From an uncultured Oceanisphaera sp. (GTDB taxonomy: Bacteria > Pseudomonadota > Gammaproteobacteria > Enterobacterales > Aeromonadaceae), in contig NZ_CANLZU010000005.1 of assembly GCF_947495715.1 (NCBI RefSeq), forward strand, positions 1 through 64,000: DNA of 64,000 nucleotides, written 5' to 3'. The position numbers and the translations under genes are program-made. Numbering within the stretch: the stretch's first letter is position 1; every line of letters begins with the position of its first letter. Under the pieces are notes generated by a model, which saw only the letters and a list, made by a program, of their open reading frames with translations, was not told the DNA's origin and ran no database searches. This document shows positions 36,602 to 46,905 of this stretch, piece after piece.

Positions 36602-36997
36602 ATGCGCGGCTCAATGAAAGCCTATAAATCGGTAGCACTAGACAGCCAGAAAACCGTGGCCAGCCCTTATAAAGTGGTGCAAATGCTATTGGCTGGTGCT
36701 CTGGAGAGACTGGCCAAGGCCCGTGTTGCCATAGAACAGGAAAAACCGGCTCAGCGTGGCGAGCTGTTGGGCGGAACCATGATGATTGTCGCCGAGTTGC
36801 GCATGGCACTGGATCATGACACCGGTGGCGAGATTGCGGCCAACCTGGATAACCTATACGAGTTCATCATGGCCGAGCTGGTGCTGGCCAATACCGAAAA
36901 CAGTATCGACAAGCTGGAAGCTATCAGTGGTTTGCTGCGCGACATTAAAGAAAGCTGGGATGCGATTCCTACCGAGCAGCAGCAGGTTCCTGCTTAA
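36602..36997 (+). CDS. fliS: Flagellin export chaperone FliS
   Basis: FliS binds the flagellin C-terminus and keeps it unfolded until export. MRGSMKAYKSVALDSQKTVA, SPYKVVQMLLAGALERLAKA and GGEIAANLDNLYEFIMAELV are the FliS hallmarks. Length 131. AGGAG precedes the ATG. A GC-rich hairpin follows the gene. Confidence 0.94.
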   Translation: MRGSMKAYKSVALDSQKTVASPYKVVQMLLAGALERLAKARVAIEQEKPAQRGELLGGTMMIVAELRMALDHDTGGEIAANLDNLYEFIMAELVLANTENSIDKLEAISGLLRDIKESWDAIPTEQQQVPA

Positions 36998-37013
36998 GCG
37001 CTGACTCTTATTG

Positions 37014-37038
37014 CGGCGCCGGTCTTCGGCGCCGTTTG
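37014..37038 (+). terminator. Terminator after fliS
   Basis: CGGCGCCG-GTCTT-CGGCGCCG forms a stable stem, followed only by TTT. It ends the flaG-fliS group before flrA. Confidence 0.6.
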
Positions 37039-37441
37039 CTCTGAATCATGCTGTTATCACAATCTTTACCTTGCTCCTCCTGCAATACCCCCTATCCGGA
37101 TCATCGCTTTTCTCGTTGTAAAAATTTAGCTTCACTCGTTTTTTCGCTCGGTATGGATATGGCCCTTGTGTAGCGGTCAGTGTCATAATTTTGCCAGCCC
37201 TTCCGCTCACCACCCCATTTTTGCCTTAAAAAATAATCAGCTCTTACTGCTTAATTGATCCAGATCAACGATGAAGGTGCTTACGCGATCTTATCTGTCG
37301 AGTTATTTTGACGCTCGTGTCAGAATTACGACTCTTCGGGTTCATATTGGCACCATCATGGTGCTATGCTATGACCGATTTCGGGATAATAATCGAGTAA
37401 ATACTCAGAATAACCAATTGAATAGAAAGGATATTTACCCT
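37039..37441. promoter_or_regulatory. flrA upstream regulatory region
   Basis: No gene is seen in these 403 bases. They contain a perfect FNR-type box at 37255-37268 and a 15-bp perfect dyad at 37350-37364 flanked by TTCATA and TATGCT, which are possible -35 and -10 elements 18 bases apart. The flrA transcript probably starts here. Confidence 0.5.
37255..37268. promoter_or_regulatory. FNR/ANR-type box upstream of flrA
   Basis: TTGATCCAGATCAA fits TTGAT-N4-ATCAA exactly. It lies 174 bases before the flrA start codon. Whether FNR acts here is inferred from the sequence only. Confidence 0.6.
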
Positions 37442-38902
37442 ATGGGCTTTAACGGCTGCGTCCTGATCATGGACCACAACCAGGAGCGACGCTCAAGGCT
37501 TGAAGCCATCCTTTCCTTTATGCAGGTAACATGGCGCAGTGGCAACCGGGCCGACGATTTAGCCTGGCTGCAGAGCCAGCCGCAGAATATGACGGTGCTG
37601 GTGGGCGAGGCCGATGTTTCCCTGTCCAGCCTGCTGGAGACGTTTCCTCACCATGCTTTTATCTGCCTTAACAAAACCGACTGTCGGGCCGACAATCTAC
37701 TGGGTGCCCTGACCGAGCTGACCTACGGTGAGCTGACCGCCTTGCTGACCCAGGCCCAGCAATGGCAACCGGTGCGGTCGTCCAGCGAGCAGGATGCGGG
37801 ACTGCAACAGTTATTGATTGGCGACAGCGCCCCCATGCAAGAGGTGAAGAAGCTGATCCGTCAGGTGGCGGGCAAGCCGGCCAATGTGTTGTTGCTGGGC
37901 GAGTCGGGCACCGGCAAGGAAGTGATTGCTCGGGCCATTCATCTGTTGTCGTTGCAGGCCGAAGGGCCGTTCGTGCCCATCAACTGCGGCGCCATTCCGG
38001 CCGAGTTGCTGGAAAGCGAGCTGTTCGGCCACGAGAAAGGCGCTTTTACCGGTGCGGTGTCGGCGCGCAAGGGCCGCTTCGAGCTGGCCGAGGGCGGTAC
38101 CCTGTTTCTGGATGAAATCGGCGATATGCCGTTGCCGATGCAGGTCAAGCTGTTGCGGGTGTTGCAGGAACGCACCTTCGAGCGGGTGGGGGGCACCCGG
38201 CCCATCAAGGCAAAAGTACGGGTAATTGCCGCGACCCATCGCGATCTGGAGCAGATGATCTATGAGCAGCGCTTTCGGGAAGATCTCTATTACCGCCTGA
38301 ATGTGTTTCCGATAGAAACGCCGGCTTTGCGCCAGCGGCAGGACGATATTCCTTTGTTGCTGACCGAGCTTATCGGTCGTCACCGGCTCACTCATGGTGC
38401 CGAGCTGTCTTTTTCAGCGGACGCCATCGCCTCACTGCAGGCCTGGCACTGGCCGGGCAACGTGCGCGAGCTGTCCAACCTGGTAGAGCGCATGTTTATT
38501 CTGTGCCCCAACCAGGTGGTGCAGCAGAAAGACTTGCCGGCGAAATACCGTTTTCTGAATGACGAACAGCTGGCGGTACAGCCTTTCGACGAACTGGACG
38601 AACGGGATGCGCTGTCGTCGATATTTCAGTCCGGTGACGAGCCGGCCGAAGACGAAGCCGATTTTTTCGACTTTCAGGCTATCGACGATATGGGGCAGGA
38701 AGAGCCGGAGCCGCTTGCTCCTTCGTTGTCGGCCGAAGGCGTTAATCTCAAGGAGATGCTGGCCAATATCGAGATGGACATGATTGGCCAGGCGCTGGAA
38801 GTGAACGAAGGCATAGTGGCCCGTGCCGCCGAGCACTTAGGGATGCGTCGCACCACCCTGGTCGAAAAAATGAAGAAATACGGGATTAATCGTGAGGCGT
38901 GA
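37442..38902 (+). CDS. flrA: Sigma-54-dependent flagellar master activator FlrA
   Basis: FlrA (FleQ) starts the flagellar cascade by activating sigma-54 promoters of class II genes. An N-terminal receiver-like domain (residues 1-115, [20 protein letters not shown]) lacks the usual acidic pocket, as in FleQ. The AAA+ domain (about 135-370) has Walker [29 protein letters not shown] and FLDEIGDM. The C-terminal HTH has [20 protein letters not shown]. The ATG at 37442 follows AAAGGA; upstream in-frame codons are not needed. Length 486. The last codons merge into a GTGAGGC heptad. Confidence 0.93.
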   Translation: MGFNGCVLIMDHNQERRSRLEAILSFMQVTWRSGNRADDLAWLQSQPQNMTVLVGEADVSLSSLLETFPHHAFICLNKTDCRADNLLGALTELTYGELTALLTQAQQWQPVRSSSEQDAGLQQLLIGDSAPMQEVKKLIRQVAGKPANVLLLGESGTGKEVIARAIHLLSLQAEGPFVPINCGAIPAELLESELFGHEKGAFTGAVSARKGRFELAEGGTLFLDEIGDMPLPMQVKLLRVLQERTFERVGGTRPIKAKVRVIAATHRDLEQMIYEQRFREDLYYRLNVFPIETPALRQRQDDIPLLLTELIGRHRLTHGAELSFSADAIASLQAWHWPGNVRELSNLVERMFILCPNQVVQQKDLPAKYRFLNDEQLAVQPFDELDERDALSSIFQSGDEPAEDEADFFDFQAIDDMGQEEPEPLAPSLSAEGVNLKEMLANIEMDMIGQALEVNEGIVARAAEHLGMRRTTLVEKMKKYGINREA

Positions 38903-38907
38903 TAAAT

Positions 38908-38965
38908 AAATGTGAGGGGTGAGGGGGAAGGGGCCACGCCTCACGCCTCACGCCTCACGCCTCCG
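38908..38965. repeat. Heptad array after flrA
   Basis: TGTGAGGGGTGAGGGGG is followed by three copies of CTCACGC-type units, giving an inverted pair of heptad stretches between flrA and flrB. The flrA stop region itself reads CGTGAGGCGTGA, another unit. Confidence 0.75.
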
Positions 38966-39021
38966 GCTTTGGCATGCTTATTGAATAACCGGTTCAACAC
39001 TTCCTCAATTGTCGCCATCTT

Positions 39022-40029
39022 ATGTTCAGTGATCCGGCCCTGTTGCCACAAGCGTCGTCTGATACGCCCTTGAGTATGGACTTACTGCTGAACGCCATGC
39101 CCAGCGGTGTGGTCTGGCTGGACGGCCGGGGCCGGGTGCGGCTGGCCAACCCGGCGGCCCGGGCCATATTGGGTGAGCCCCTGCAGGACATCGCCTGGCC
39201 CGAGGTGATTGAACGGGTGTTTGCGCCCCAGCCGGATGACGGCCTGCAAATATCGCTCAAGGACGGTCGACGCATACAGCTGGCTATTTCCCATATAGAA
39301 GGCCAGCCCGGCCAGCTGATCCAATTGACCGACATGACGCCCACCCGAACCTGGGTTGAGCAGCAAAGCCACGCCCGGCGGTTGGCGGCGCTGGGGCAAA
39401 TGGCGGCGACGCTTGCCCACCAGATTCGCACCCCCCTGTCTGCCGCCATGTTATATGGCGCCAACTTGTCTGCGGACAGCCTGAACGACGCGCAACGGAC
39501 GCAGTTTCAGCAGCGGCTGATGGCGCGGCTGAACGACATAGAGCGTCAAATAAGCGACATTCTGCTGTTTGCCCGGCCCGAGCAGAGCTCCATCGCCGAA
39601 GAGCTGGAGCTGAACGCGCTGCTCGGCGAATGTGCCGAGGCTGTCATGTCTTTGCTGGCGGCCGAAGGGGCTACCCTGGACCTTGCTCCGGCACAGCCGG
39701 CGCGGGTGCTCGGCAATGCGCACGCCCTCAAGGGTATCATCCTGAACCTGCTGGAGAATGCGACAGAAGCCGGAGCGACCCGAATCGCGCTGGCGGTAAT
39801 GGCGGCAGCGAATAATGAAGTCGAAATACGGGTGCAGGATAATGGCAAGGGCATGAGCGCCGGCCTGCTTAATCGGATTTTCACCCCGTTTTTTACCACC
39901 CGCAGCCAGGGCACCGGCCTGGGGCTGGCGGCGGTCATGGCGGTGATGAGCGCCCATCAGGGCCGGGTCACGGTGCAGTCGTCGCCGGGGCAGGGCAGCC
40001 GTTTCAGCCTGTGGCTGCCTAAAAAATGA
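39022..40029 (+). CDS. flrB: Flagellar sensor histidine kinase FlrB
   Basis: FlrB (FleS) phosphorylates FlrC. There is no membrane segment, so it is cytoplasmic. A PAS-like domain covers residues about 15-110 (LLNAMPSGVVWLDGRGRVRL). The phosphoacceptor is His133 in MAATLAHQIRTPLSAAML, and the ATPase domain has NLLENATEAGA, DNGKGM and FFTTRSQGTGLGLA. Length 335. The start has no clear ribosome site; an ATG at 39076 is the alternative. Confidence 0.92.
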   Translation: MFSDPALLPQASSDTPLSMDLLLNAMPSGVVWLDGRGRVRLANPAARAILGEPLQDIAWPEVIERVFAPQPDDGLQISLKDGRRIQLAISHIEGQPGQLIQLTDMTPTRTWVEQQSHARRLAALGQMAATLAHQIRTPLSAAMLYGANLSADSLNDAQRTQFQQRLMARLNDIERQISDILLFARPEQSSIAEELELNALLGECAEAVMSLLAAEGATLDLAPAQPARVLGNAHALKGIILNLLENATEAGATRIALAVMAAANNEVEIRVQDNGKGMSAGLLNRIFTPFFTTRSQGTGLGLAAVMAVMSAHQGRVTVQSSPGQGSRFSLWLPKK

Positions 40030-40140
40030 AGGGGGAAGGGCAAGGGGTAACACCGAATTGGCAGACGCGGTGTGTTCCTTGTTTTCCGTTTCACCCTGAC
40101 CCCTCACGATTTACCCCTTACAGATTAAGGAGGCATCTTC

Positions 40141-41547
40141 ATGACACATGATGACCAGCCCGATGTGGTTGATCTTCTTATCGTCGAAGACGATTCGGGT
40201 TTGCAGCAGGCGCTGCAGGATACCCTGCTGCTGGCGGGGTTTTCCTGCGCCGCGGTCAACAGTGCCGAGGCGGCCATACTGTGGTTTCAACGTGATGGGC
40301 TGCAAGAGCGGGCGGCGCGGCTGGTGATCACCGATGTGCAGATGGCCGGCATGGACGGCCTGGGGTTGCTCGGCTGGATTAATCGTCGCATTCCCGGCCT
40401 GCCGGTGCTGGTGATCACCGCTTATGCCCAGGTTGCGGGGGCGGTGGCCGCCATGCGTGCCGGTGCGGTGGATTATCTGGCCAAGCCGTTTACCCCCGAT
40501 GCGCTGCTGGCGGTGGTGTCGCGGTATGTGTCGCAACACAGGTCGAGCCATACGTCGCAAGAAGCGGCAGACGGCGGCGATCCCGTGGTGGGGGATGCGG
40601 GCAGCATACAGTTGCTGCAACTGGCCACCCGGGTGGCGGAGTCGGGCGCCAGCGTGATGATCAGTGGCCCCAGCGGCACCGGCAAAGAGGTGCTGGCGCG
40701 TTTTATTCATCGTCGCTCCGAGCGGGCCGAGGGCGCCTTTGTGGCCATTAACTGTGCCGCCATTCCCGAGAACATGCTGGAAGCCACCCTGTTCGGTTAT
40801 GAAAAGGGGGCCTTTACCGGGGCGGTGCAGGCCAGCCCCGGCAAGTTTGAGCAGGCCAACGGCGGCACCCTGCTGCTGGACGAAATTACCGAAATGGATC
40901 TCAACCTGCAGGCCAAGTTGCTGCGGGTGTTGCAAGAGCGGGAAGTGGAGCGCCTGGGCGGGCGCAAGACCATTCGGCTTGATGTGCGGGTGCTGGCCAC
41001 CAGCAACCGGGATCTGCGCCAGGCGGTGGCAGAAGGCCGTTTTCGGGAAGACTTGTACTACCGGCTTAACGTGTTTCCGTTGCACTGGCCGGCGCTGGCC
41101 GAGCGGCCCGGCGACATTATTCCGCTGGCGGAATATCTGCTGCAGCGCCATGCGCGTGAGTTGGGGCGGGGCGCTTTGGTGTTGAGTGACCAGGCCAAAG
41201 CGCGACTGCAGGCCTGGCACTGGCCCGGCAACGTGCGCGAGCTGGGTAACGTGATACAGCGAGCGCTGATACTGGCGCACGGCGAGGTGATTGACGCGGC
41301 GGATATTCTGCTGGACGCCGCCTCATCCGTCGCACTCCCTGCCGCACCAACCGCCTCCGGGCGTGGTGAGCCGGACAGTGACCTGGGCAAGGAGCTGGCT
41401 ACTCAGGAACACCAGCTTATTCTGCAGGCCTTGCAAACCTGTGCCGGCAGCCGTCAGCAGGTGGCGGAAAAACTGGGTATCAGCCCTCGCACCCTGCGCT
41501 ATAAGCTGGCGCGCATGCGCGATGCCGGGATTAGCGTGCCGGTGTGA
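40141..41547 (+). CDS. flrC: Sigma-54-dependent flagellar response regulator FlrC
   Basis: FlrC (FleR), once phosphorylated by FlrB, activates hook, basal-body and other class III sigma-54 promoters. The receiver domain has LLIVEDDSGLQQAL and phosphoacceptor Asp65 in VITDVQMAGMDG. The AAA+ domain has [31 protein letters not shown] and LLDEITEM. The C-terminal Fis-type HTH is SRQQVAEKLGISPRTLRYKL. AAGGAGG precedes the ATG. Length 468. Confidence 0.94.
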   Translation: MTHDDQPDVVDLLIVEDDSGLQQALQDTLLLAGFSCAAVNSAEAAILWFQRDGLQERAARLVITDVQMAGMDGLGLLGWINRRIPGLPVLVITAYAQVAGAVAAMRAGAVDYLAKPFTPDALLAVVSRYVSQHRSSHTSQEAADGGDPVVGDAGSIQLLQLATRVAESGASVMISGPSGTGKEVLARFIHRRSERAEGAFVAINCAAIPENMLEATLFGYEKGAFTGAVQASPGKFEQANGGTLLLDEITEMDLNLQAKLLRVLQEREVERLGGRKTIRLDVRVLATSNRDLRQAVAEGRFREDLYYRLNVFPLHWPALAERPGDIIPLAEYLLQRHARELGRGALVLSDQAKARLQAWHWPGNVRELGNVIQRALILAHGEVIDAADILLDAASSVALPAAPTASGRGEPDSDLGKELATQEHQLILQALQTCAGSRQQVAEKLGISPRTLRYKLARMRDAGISVPV

Positions 41548-41592
41548 ATTGAACCCTGAATGAGCAGATACAAGCTACGCCCTGGCTCAGGC

Positions 41593-41610
41593 GGTCCAAT
41601 AAATTGGACC
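41593..41610. repeat. 18-bp palindrome GGTCCAATAAATTGGACC, variant copy
   Basis: A perfect dyad with the same layout as the three GGTCGAAT copies but with C for G at the fifth position and AAA/TTT changed in the centre. It lies between flrC and fliE. Confidence 0.7.
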
Positions 41611-41651
41611 CCACATGTTCAAATAGAAGCCGGCGAGCAGATAAAGATAGA

Positions 41652-41668
41652 CTGGCCCGCCGTTTGCA
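41652..41668 (+). promoter_or_regulatory. Sigma-54 promoter of the fliE operon
   Basis: CTGGCCCGCCGTTTGCA has GG and GC ten bases apart and ends in TTTGCA. It is 42 bases upstream of the fliE ATG. Confidence 0.8.
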
Positions 41669-41709
41669 TTATGATCTTCACGCTATTTATTTGACTGAGG
41701 ATGACTGGG

Positions 41710-42024
41710 ATGGACATTAGCGCAGCCGGACTATTAACAGACATGCAGGCCATCAAGGGCGAACTGCAACCGCTGACGCCACCCAATAGCGTAGCCCCGC
41801 AACAGGACTTTTCTGCCCTGCTGACCCAGGCGGTCAACAACGTCAATGGTCTGCAGCAAAGCACCGGCGATTTGCGCAACCGCTTCGAGCTGGGCGACGA
41901 GTCGGTCAGCCTGGAGCAGGTGATGATCTCGTCGCAAAAGTCGAGCATCGCTTTCGATGCCACCGTGCAGGTGCGCAACAAGGTGGTTGAGGCCTATAAA
42001 ACCATCATGAACATGCCGGTATGA
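41710..42024 (+). CDS. fliE: Flagellar MS-ring/rod junction protein FliE
   Basis: FliE connects the MS ring to the rod. The short helical protein has FSALLTQAVNNVNGLQQSTG, RFELGDESVSLEQVMISSQK and ATVQVRNKVVEAYKTIMNMP, all typical. The ATG at 41710 has GAGG at nine bases; an ATG nine bases earlier would sit directly on that site. Length 104. It opens the fliEFGHIJ operon. Confidence 0.92.
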   Translation: MDISAAGLLTDMQAIKGELQPLTPPNSVAPQQDFSALLTQAVNNVNGLQQSTGDLRNRFELGDESVSLEQVMISSQKSSIAFDATVQVRNKVVEAYKTIMNMPV

Positions 42025-42035
42025 GGACTTGATTG

Positions 42036-43742
42036 GTGGCCGATAATCCGTTGGTGAATACCGACAAATCTGCCCTTGCCACCAGCGAGGACAACTCACT
42101 GGAAGCCCAGGAGCAAAAAAGCACGCCGTTCGCCTTGCTGGGCAACACCGACATTCTGCGCCAGGTCATTATTGTGCTGGCGCTGGCTATCTGTCTGGCG
42201 TTGGCGGTGTTTATTCTGCTGTGGGGCAAAGAACCCCAGATGCGCCCGCTGGGCGTATACAGCAATCAGGAATTGATTGAAACCCTCGACTTTCTCGATG
42301 CCCAGAAGGTCGAATACACCATAGACGGCAATACCGTGCTGGTGCGGGCCGATAAATTTGCCGATATTCAGCTTAACCTGCGTCGCTCCGGCCTGGATCA
42401 AAGCCCGCCCCAGGGGGATTCCATTCTGCTGTCCGACCCCGGTTTCGGCATCAGCCAACGCCTGGAGCGGGAGCGGCTCAACCTGAGTCGTGAACGGCAG
42501 CTGGCGCGGGTCATCGAACAATACAACAGCGTGGCCCAGGCCCAGGTGCTGCTGGCCATTCCCCGTGAAAACGTCTTTGTACGCGACAAGCGCCAGCCCA
42601 GCGCCACCGTGGTGCTGAACCTGCGTCGGGGTGGCACCCTGCGTCAGGAAGAAGTGGATGCCATCGTGGATACGGTGGCCTCGGCGGTATCGGACATGAC
42701 GCCGGACCGGGTCACGGTCACCGATCAAAACGGTCGCCTGCTCAACTCCGGCTCGCAAGACCCCTTGTCGGCCCGCACCCGTCGCGAATTTGAACTGCAG
42801 CAAAAGCAGGAAGCGGAGTATCGCCAGAAAATTGACGCCATTCTGAGTCCGGTGTTGGGGCTGGGCAATTACACCGCAGAAGTGGATGTGCGGCTCGACT
42901 TCACCCGCAAAGAACAGACCGTCAAGTCGTTCAATCCCGAGTTGCCGGCGGTACGCTCGGAAATGGTGATGGAAGACAATACGTCCGGCATGGGGGCCAT
43001 TGGCATTCCGGGCGCCTTGACCAATCAGCCGCCGGCCGAGTCGGATATTCCCGAACAGGCCGGGCAGGCTCAGGAAAAACGAAGCAACGAACGTTCCCGG
43101 CGCGAGGCGACCCGCAACTTCGAGCTGGACACCACTATCAGTCACACCCAGAGCGCCACCGGTGATGTGCGCCGGTTAACGGTATCGGTGGCGGTGGATC
43201 ACAAGGCCATTACCAATGAGGATGGCACTACAGAGCGGGTCGCACTCACGCCGGAAGAGCTGACCCGTATCGATCGGCTGCTGCGTGGCGGCCTGGGCTT
43301 CGACGTGAGCCGAGGTGATGCCATAGAGGTGGTGTCGGTGGCATTCAACCGGCCCCAGCTTGACGATATTGCCGGTGTGCCTTTCTACGAAAAAACCTGG
43401 TTCCTGCACCTCATGCGTATTCTCGGTGCGGTGATTGTGCTGATTGTGCTGTTGCTGACCCTGGTGCGCCCCATGGTCAGGCGTCTGCTGGGCAGCGATG
43501 AAAAGATGCCGGAAGAGGTGGATCTGGACGGCCAGAATGCGCTGCTGGGCAATGATGATCTGGCGCTGCTGGCGCAGCAGGCCGAGCAGGATGACGGCAT
43601 GTTTGGTATTCGCGAGGGCCGTTTGCAACTGCCCGATCTGAACAAGGACGAAGATGTGCTGTCGGCCATTCGGGCCCTGGTGGCCAACGAGCCGGATCTG
43701 GCGGCACAGGTAGTGAGAAATTGGGTGAAAGCCGATGACTGA
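42036..43742 (+). CDS. fliF: Flagellar MS-ring protein FliF
   Basis: FliF forms the inner-membrane MS ring, the base of export and rotation. Transmembrane segments lie near residues 45-65 (VIIVLALAICLALAVFILLW) and 450-470 (LMRILGAVIVLIVLLLTLVR). Between them are the secretin-like YscJ domains (LRRSGLDQSPPQGDSILLSD, RVIEQYNSVAQAQVLLAIPR). The C-terminus (residues 540-568) is the FliG-binding tail. GTG at 42036 has AGGA at eight bases; a TTG one codon earlier is less likely. It overlaps fliG by eight bases. Confidence 0.93.
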   Translation: MADNPLVNTDKSALATSEDNSLEAQEQKSTPFALLGNTDILRQVIIVLALAICLALAVFILLWGKEPQMRPLGVYSNQELIETLDFLDAQKVEYTIDGNTVLVRADKFADIQLNLRRSGLDQSPPQGDSILLSDPGFGISQRLERERLNLSRERQLARVIEQYNSVAQAQVLLAIPRENVFVRDKRQPSATVVLNLRRGGTLRQEEVDAIVDTVASAVSDMTPDRVTVTDQNGRLLNSGSQDPLSARTRREFELQQKQEAEYRQKIDAILSPVLGLGNYTAEVDVRLDFTRKEQTVKSFNPELPAVRSEMVMEDNTSGMGAIGIPGALTNQPPAESDIPEQAGQAQEKRSNERSRREATRNFELDTTISHTQSATGDVRRLTVSVAVDHKAITNEDGTTERVALTPEELTRIDRLLRGGLGFDVSRGDAIEVVSVAFNRPQLDDIAGVPFYEKTWFLHLMRILGAVIVLIVLLLTLVRPMVRRLLGSDEKMPEEVDLDGQNALLGNDDLALLAQQAEQDDGMFGIREGRLQLPDLNKDEDVLSAIRALVANEPDLAAQVVRNWVKADD

Positions 43743-44781
43743 TACGCAGCAACTGATGATTACCGATGAGCAGCGGCAACTGCTCACCAAGATGACCGGC
43801 ACCGAAAAAGCCGCGCTCTTGATGCTGAGCCTGCGGGAAGAAGACGCGGCGCAGATATTTCGCCATCTCGATCCCAAGCAGGTACAGCGTCTGGGCATGA
43901 AAATGGCCTCGGTTGGCGACTTTGGTCCCGAGCGGGTGGGGGCGGTGCATCGGCTCTTTATCGAGGATATTCAGCGCTTCACCAAAATCGGCGTGGGCAG
44001 TCAGGACTTCGTGCGCAACGCCCTGGTCTCGGCGCTGGGTGAAGACAAGGCCGGACGCCTGGTGGAGCAGATTTCGGTCGGTGCCGGCTCGCGCGGGCTG
44101 GACTCGTTGAAATGGATGGATGCGCGCCAGGTAGCCAGCATCATTCATAACGAACACCCGCAAATTCAGACCATAGTGTTGTCTTACCTCGAGCCGGAGC
44201 AGGCCGCCGAAATTCTGCAGCAGTTTGCCGAGCCGGTCCGGCTGGATTTGGTGATGCGCATCGCCGAGCTGGAAGAGGTGCAACCGGCGGCGTTGCAAGA
44301 GCTGAACGACATCATGGAAAAACAGTTTGCCGGTCAGAGTGGCGCCAAGGCCGCCAAGATGGGGGGCCTCAAGGCCGCCGCCAATATCATGAACTATCTG
44401 GATACTTCTATCGAAGGCACCCTGATGGACTCTATTCGTGATCAGGATGAAGAGATGAGCATGAAGATCCAGGATCTGATGTTCGTGTTCGAAAATCTGA
44501 TTGATGTGGATGACCGCGGCATACAGATGTTGCTGCGCGAGGTGAACGGCGAGCTGCTGCAGCGGGCATTGAAAGGGGCGGACGATCAGCTCAAGGACAA
44601 GTTCCTGGGCAACATGTCCAAGCGGGCCGCCGAAATGCTGCAGGACGATCTGGACGCCATGGGCCCGGTACGGGTGAGCGATGTCGAGGTCGCCCAGAAA
44701 GAAATTCTGGCCATTGCCCGCCGTCTGGCCGACAGCGGGGAATTGATGCTGGCCAAGGGTGGCGGAGATGACTTCGTATGA
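43735..44781 (+). CDS. fliG: Flagellar motor switch protein FliG
   Basis: FliG is the rotor protein that meets the stator and changes rotation direction. LTKMTGTEKAALLMLSLREE at the N-terminus binds FliF, HPQIQTIVLSYLEPEQAAEI is the ARMM region, and the C-terminal torque helix has LMFVFENLIDVDDRGIQMLL and LREVNGELLQRALKGADDQL with its charged residues. Length 348. It overlaps both neighbours, indicating coupled translation. Confidence 0.96.
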   Translation: MTDTQQLMITDEQRQLLTKMTGTEKAALLMLSLREEDAAQIFRHLDPKQVQRLGMKMASVGDFGPERVGAVHRLFIEDIQRFTKIGVGSQDFVRNALVSALGEDKAGRLVEQISVGAGSRGLDSLKWMDARQVASIIHNEHPQIQTIVLSYLEPEQAAEILQQFAEPVRLDLVMRIAELEEVQPAALQELNDIMEKQFAGQSGAKAAKMGGLKAAANIMNYLDTSIEGTLMDSIRDQDEEMSMKIQDLMFVFENLIDVDDRGIQMLLREVNGELLQRALKGADDQLKDKFLGNMSKRAAEMLQDDLDAMGPVRVSDVEVAQKEILAIARRLADSGELMLAKGGGDDFV

Positions 44782-45587
44782 GTCGTCATCCTTATTCCTC
44801 CGAGTATGATCGCATCCCCCGCGATAAAATGACGGACGCCGAGCACTGGCCCTGGCCAGAGATGACACAGCCTCGGGCCGAGCCAAGAGAACAGCAGGCG
44901 CTGAATATCAAGCGCCGGGCCGAGGTGGCCGAGCCCGAGCCGATAGCGGAACCCGAGCCCGAGCCGCTGACCGCCGAGGCGCTGGAGGCCATTCGTCAGG
45001 CCGCCTACGAAGAAGGCTTTGAACAGGGCAAGCAGGAAGGTCTGGTCGCCGGGCAGGAAGAGGGTCGCCTCACCGGGCTGCAACAGGGCCACGAGGCCGG
45101 TCTCAAGCAGGGGCTGGAACAGGGGCTGGCCGAAGGGCAGCAGCAAATAGAACAGCAGCAGCAGCAGTGGCAGCAGCTGCTTGAACAGTTGCAGGCACCG
45201 CTGGCGCAGATAGATCAGGTGGTAGAGCAAAGTCTGGTCACCCTGGCGCAGGAGCTGGCCCGCAACCTGCTCAAGACCGAAGCCACTACCTCGCCGCAGT
45301 TGTTGCTGGCCACGGTACGTGAAGCGGTGGCGGCCTTGCCCGGGCATGAGGGAGACGTGACCCTGTTTCTGCACCCGGACGATATGGCCATTATCGAGCA
45401 GCATTTCGACGAAAAAAGCCGCCGTCAGCGACGGTGGGAACTGGTGAGCGAGCCGGATCTGGTCCGGGGCGATGTGCGGGTAAAAACCGCGTTATCCGAG
45501 CTGGATGTGAGTCTGGCACTGCGTATCGACGAGCTGATGGCCAACTTCATCAAGGCCAACTGGAATCGTTTCCATGACACTCCCTGA
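44778..45587 (+). CDS. fliH: Flagellar export ATPase regulator FliH
   Basis: FliH binds and regulates the FliI ATPase. Residues about 70-125 are a chain of GxxxG-type repeats ([20 protein letters not shown] and [20 protein letters not shown]), followed by a polyglutamine-like stretch. The C-terminal domain has [20 protein letters not shown] and [13 protein letters not shown]. Length 269. The 5' end overlaps fliG and the 3' end overlaps fliI by 14 bases. Confidence 0.91.
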   Translation: MSRHPYSSEYDRIPRDKMTDAEHWPWPEMTQPRAEPREQQALNIKRRAEVAEPEPIAEPEPEPLTAEALEAIRQAAYEEGFEQGKQEGLVAGQEEGRLTGLQQGHEAGLKQGLEQGLAEGQQQIEQQQQQWQQLLEQLQAPLAQIDQVVEQSLVTLAQELARNLLKTEATTSPQLLLATVREAVAALPGHEGDVTLFLHPDDMAIIEQHFDEKSRRQRRWELVSEPDLVRGDVRVKTALSELDVSLALRIDELMANFIKANWNRFHDTP

Positions 45588-46905
45588 GCGGCTGGCGGCT
45601 TATCAGGCCAGGGGCTTGATGCCGGCCATGGCGGCCAGCGGCAAGCTGACCCGGGTGGTTGGCCTTACGCTGGAGGCGGTGGGCTGTACCGCCGCCGTCG
45701 GCAGTCAGTGCAAGATTCAGACGATGTTTGGTGAAATGGACGCCGAAGTGGTCGGTTTTGCCGACGATCGACTGTTTCTGATGCCCAGTGAATCGCTCAA
45801 GGGCGTGATTCCCGGCGCCCGCGTCACGCCGGTAGGGCAGGGGGCCGGGGTGCCGGTGGGCATGGAGCTGCTGGGACGGGTGATCGACGGCATCGGCCAG
45901 CCGCTGGACGGTCTGGGGCCCATCGTCACCAGCAATACCGCCGATTTTACCGCCCAGCGGCTTAACCCGATGGCGCGCAAACCCATCGAAGCGCCGATGG
46001 ACGTGGGCGTGCGGGCTATCAATGCCCTGCTGACCGTGGGGCGGGGTCAGCGCATGGGGCTGTTTGCCGGCTCAGGCGTCGGCAAGAGTGTGCTGCTGGG
46101 CATGATGACCCGCGGCGCCAAGGCCGATGTGGTGATAGTGGGCCTGATTGGTGAACGGGGCCGGGAGGTCAAAGAGTTCATCGATGTGATTCTCGGCGAA
46201 GAAGGCCGCGCCCGATCCGTGGTGGTGGCGGCCCCGGCCGATGCCTCGCCGCTGATGCGACTCAAGGGCTGTGAAACGGCGTTGACGCTGGCGGAATACT
46301 TTCGCGATCAGGGGCTCAATGTGCTGCTGCTGATGGACTCCCTGACCCGCTATGCCCAGGCTCAGCGGGAAATTGCGCTGGCGGTTGGCGAGCCCCCGGC
46401 CAGCAAGGGCTATCCGCCCTCGGTGTTTGCCCGCCTGCCGGCGCTGGTGGAGCGAGCGGGTAACGGTGCCGAAGGCCAGGGCAGCATCACCGCCTTCTTC
46501 ACCGTACTGACCGAAGGGGATGACCTGCAGGATCCCATTGCCGATGCGGCCCGGGCCATTCTCGATGGTCACATAGTGCTGTCGCGTCAATTGGCCGACA
46601 GCGGCCATTATCCGGCCATCGATATCGAAAAGTCGATCAGCCGGGTGATGACGGCGGTGACCACCGATGCCCATCAGCAGCAGGCGCGTGCGGTCAAGCA
46701 GGCCTATGCCCTCTATCAGCAGAATCACGACTTGATCAACCTCGGCGCCTATCAGTCCGGCGCGGATCCCCGGCTGGACATGGCGATTCATGTCCGCCCC
46801 CGGCTGGATCACTTTTTGACCCAGAGCATGAAAGACGTGGTGGAGTTTCCCATGTGCCTGACCGATCTTGAAACCATCAGCAAACCGCTGTTGAGAGCCG
46901 GTTGA
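45574..46905 (+). CDS. fliI: Flagellum-specific export ATPase FliI
   Basis: Hexameric ATPase of the flagellar type III export apparatus. Walker A is [17 protein letters not shown] at about residue 165; [33 protein letters not shown] and the [16 protein letters not shown] stretch are the family marks. Length 443. It overlaps fliH, and its stop overlaps the fliJ start. Confidence 0.96.
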   Translation: MTLPERLAAYQARGLMPAMAASGKLTRVVGLTLEAVGCTAAVGSQCKIQTMFGEMDAEVVGFADDRLFLMPSESLKGVIPGARVTPVGQGAGVPVGMELLGRVIDGIGQPLDGLGPIVTSNTADFTAQRLNPMARKPIEAPMDVGVRAINALLTVGRGQRMGLFAGSGVGKSVLLGMMTRGAKADVVIVGLIGERGREVKEFIDVILGEEGRARSVVVAAPADASPLMRLKGCETALTLAEYFRDQGLNVLLLMDSLTRYAQAQREIALAVGEPPASKGYPPSVFARLPALVERAGNGAEGQGSITAFFTVLTEGDDLQDPIADAARAILDGHIVLSRQLADSGHYPAIDIEKSISRVMTAVTTDAHQQQARAVKQAYALYQQNHDLINLGAYQSGADPRLDMAIHVRPRLDHFLTQSMKDVVEFPMCLTDLETISKPLLRAG

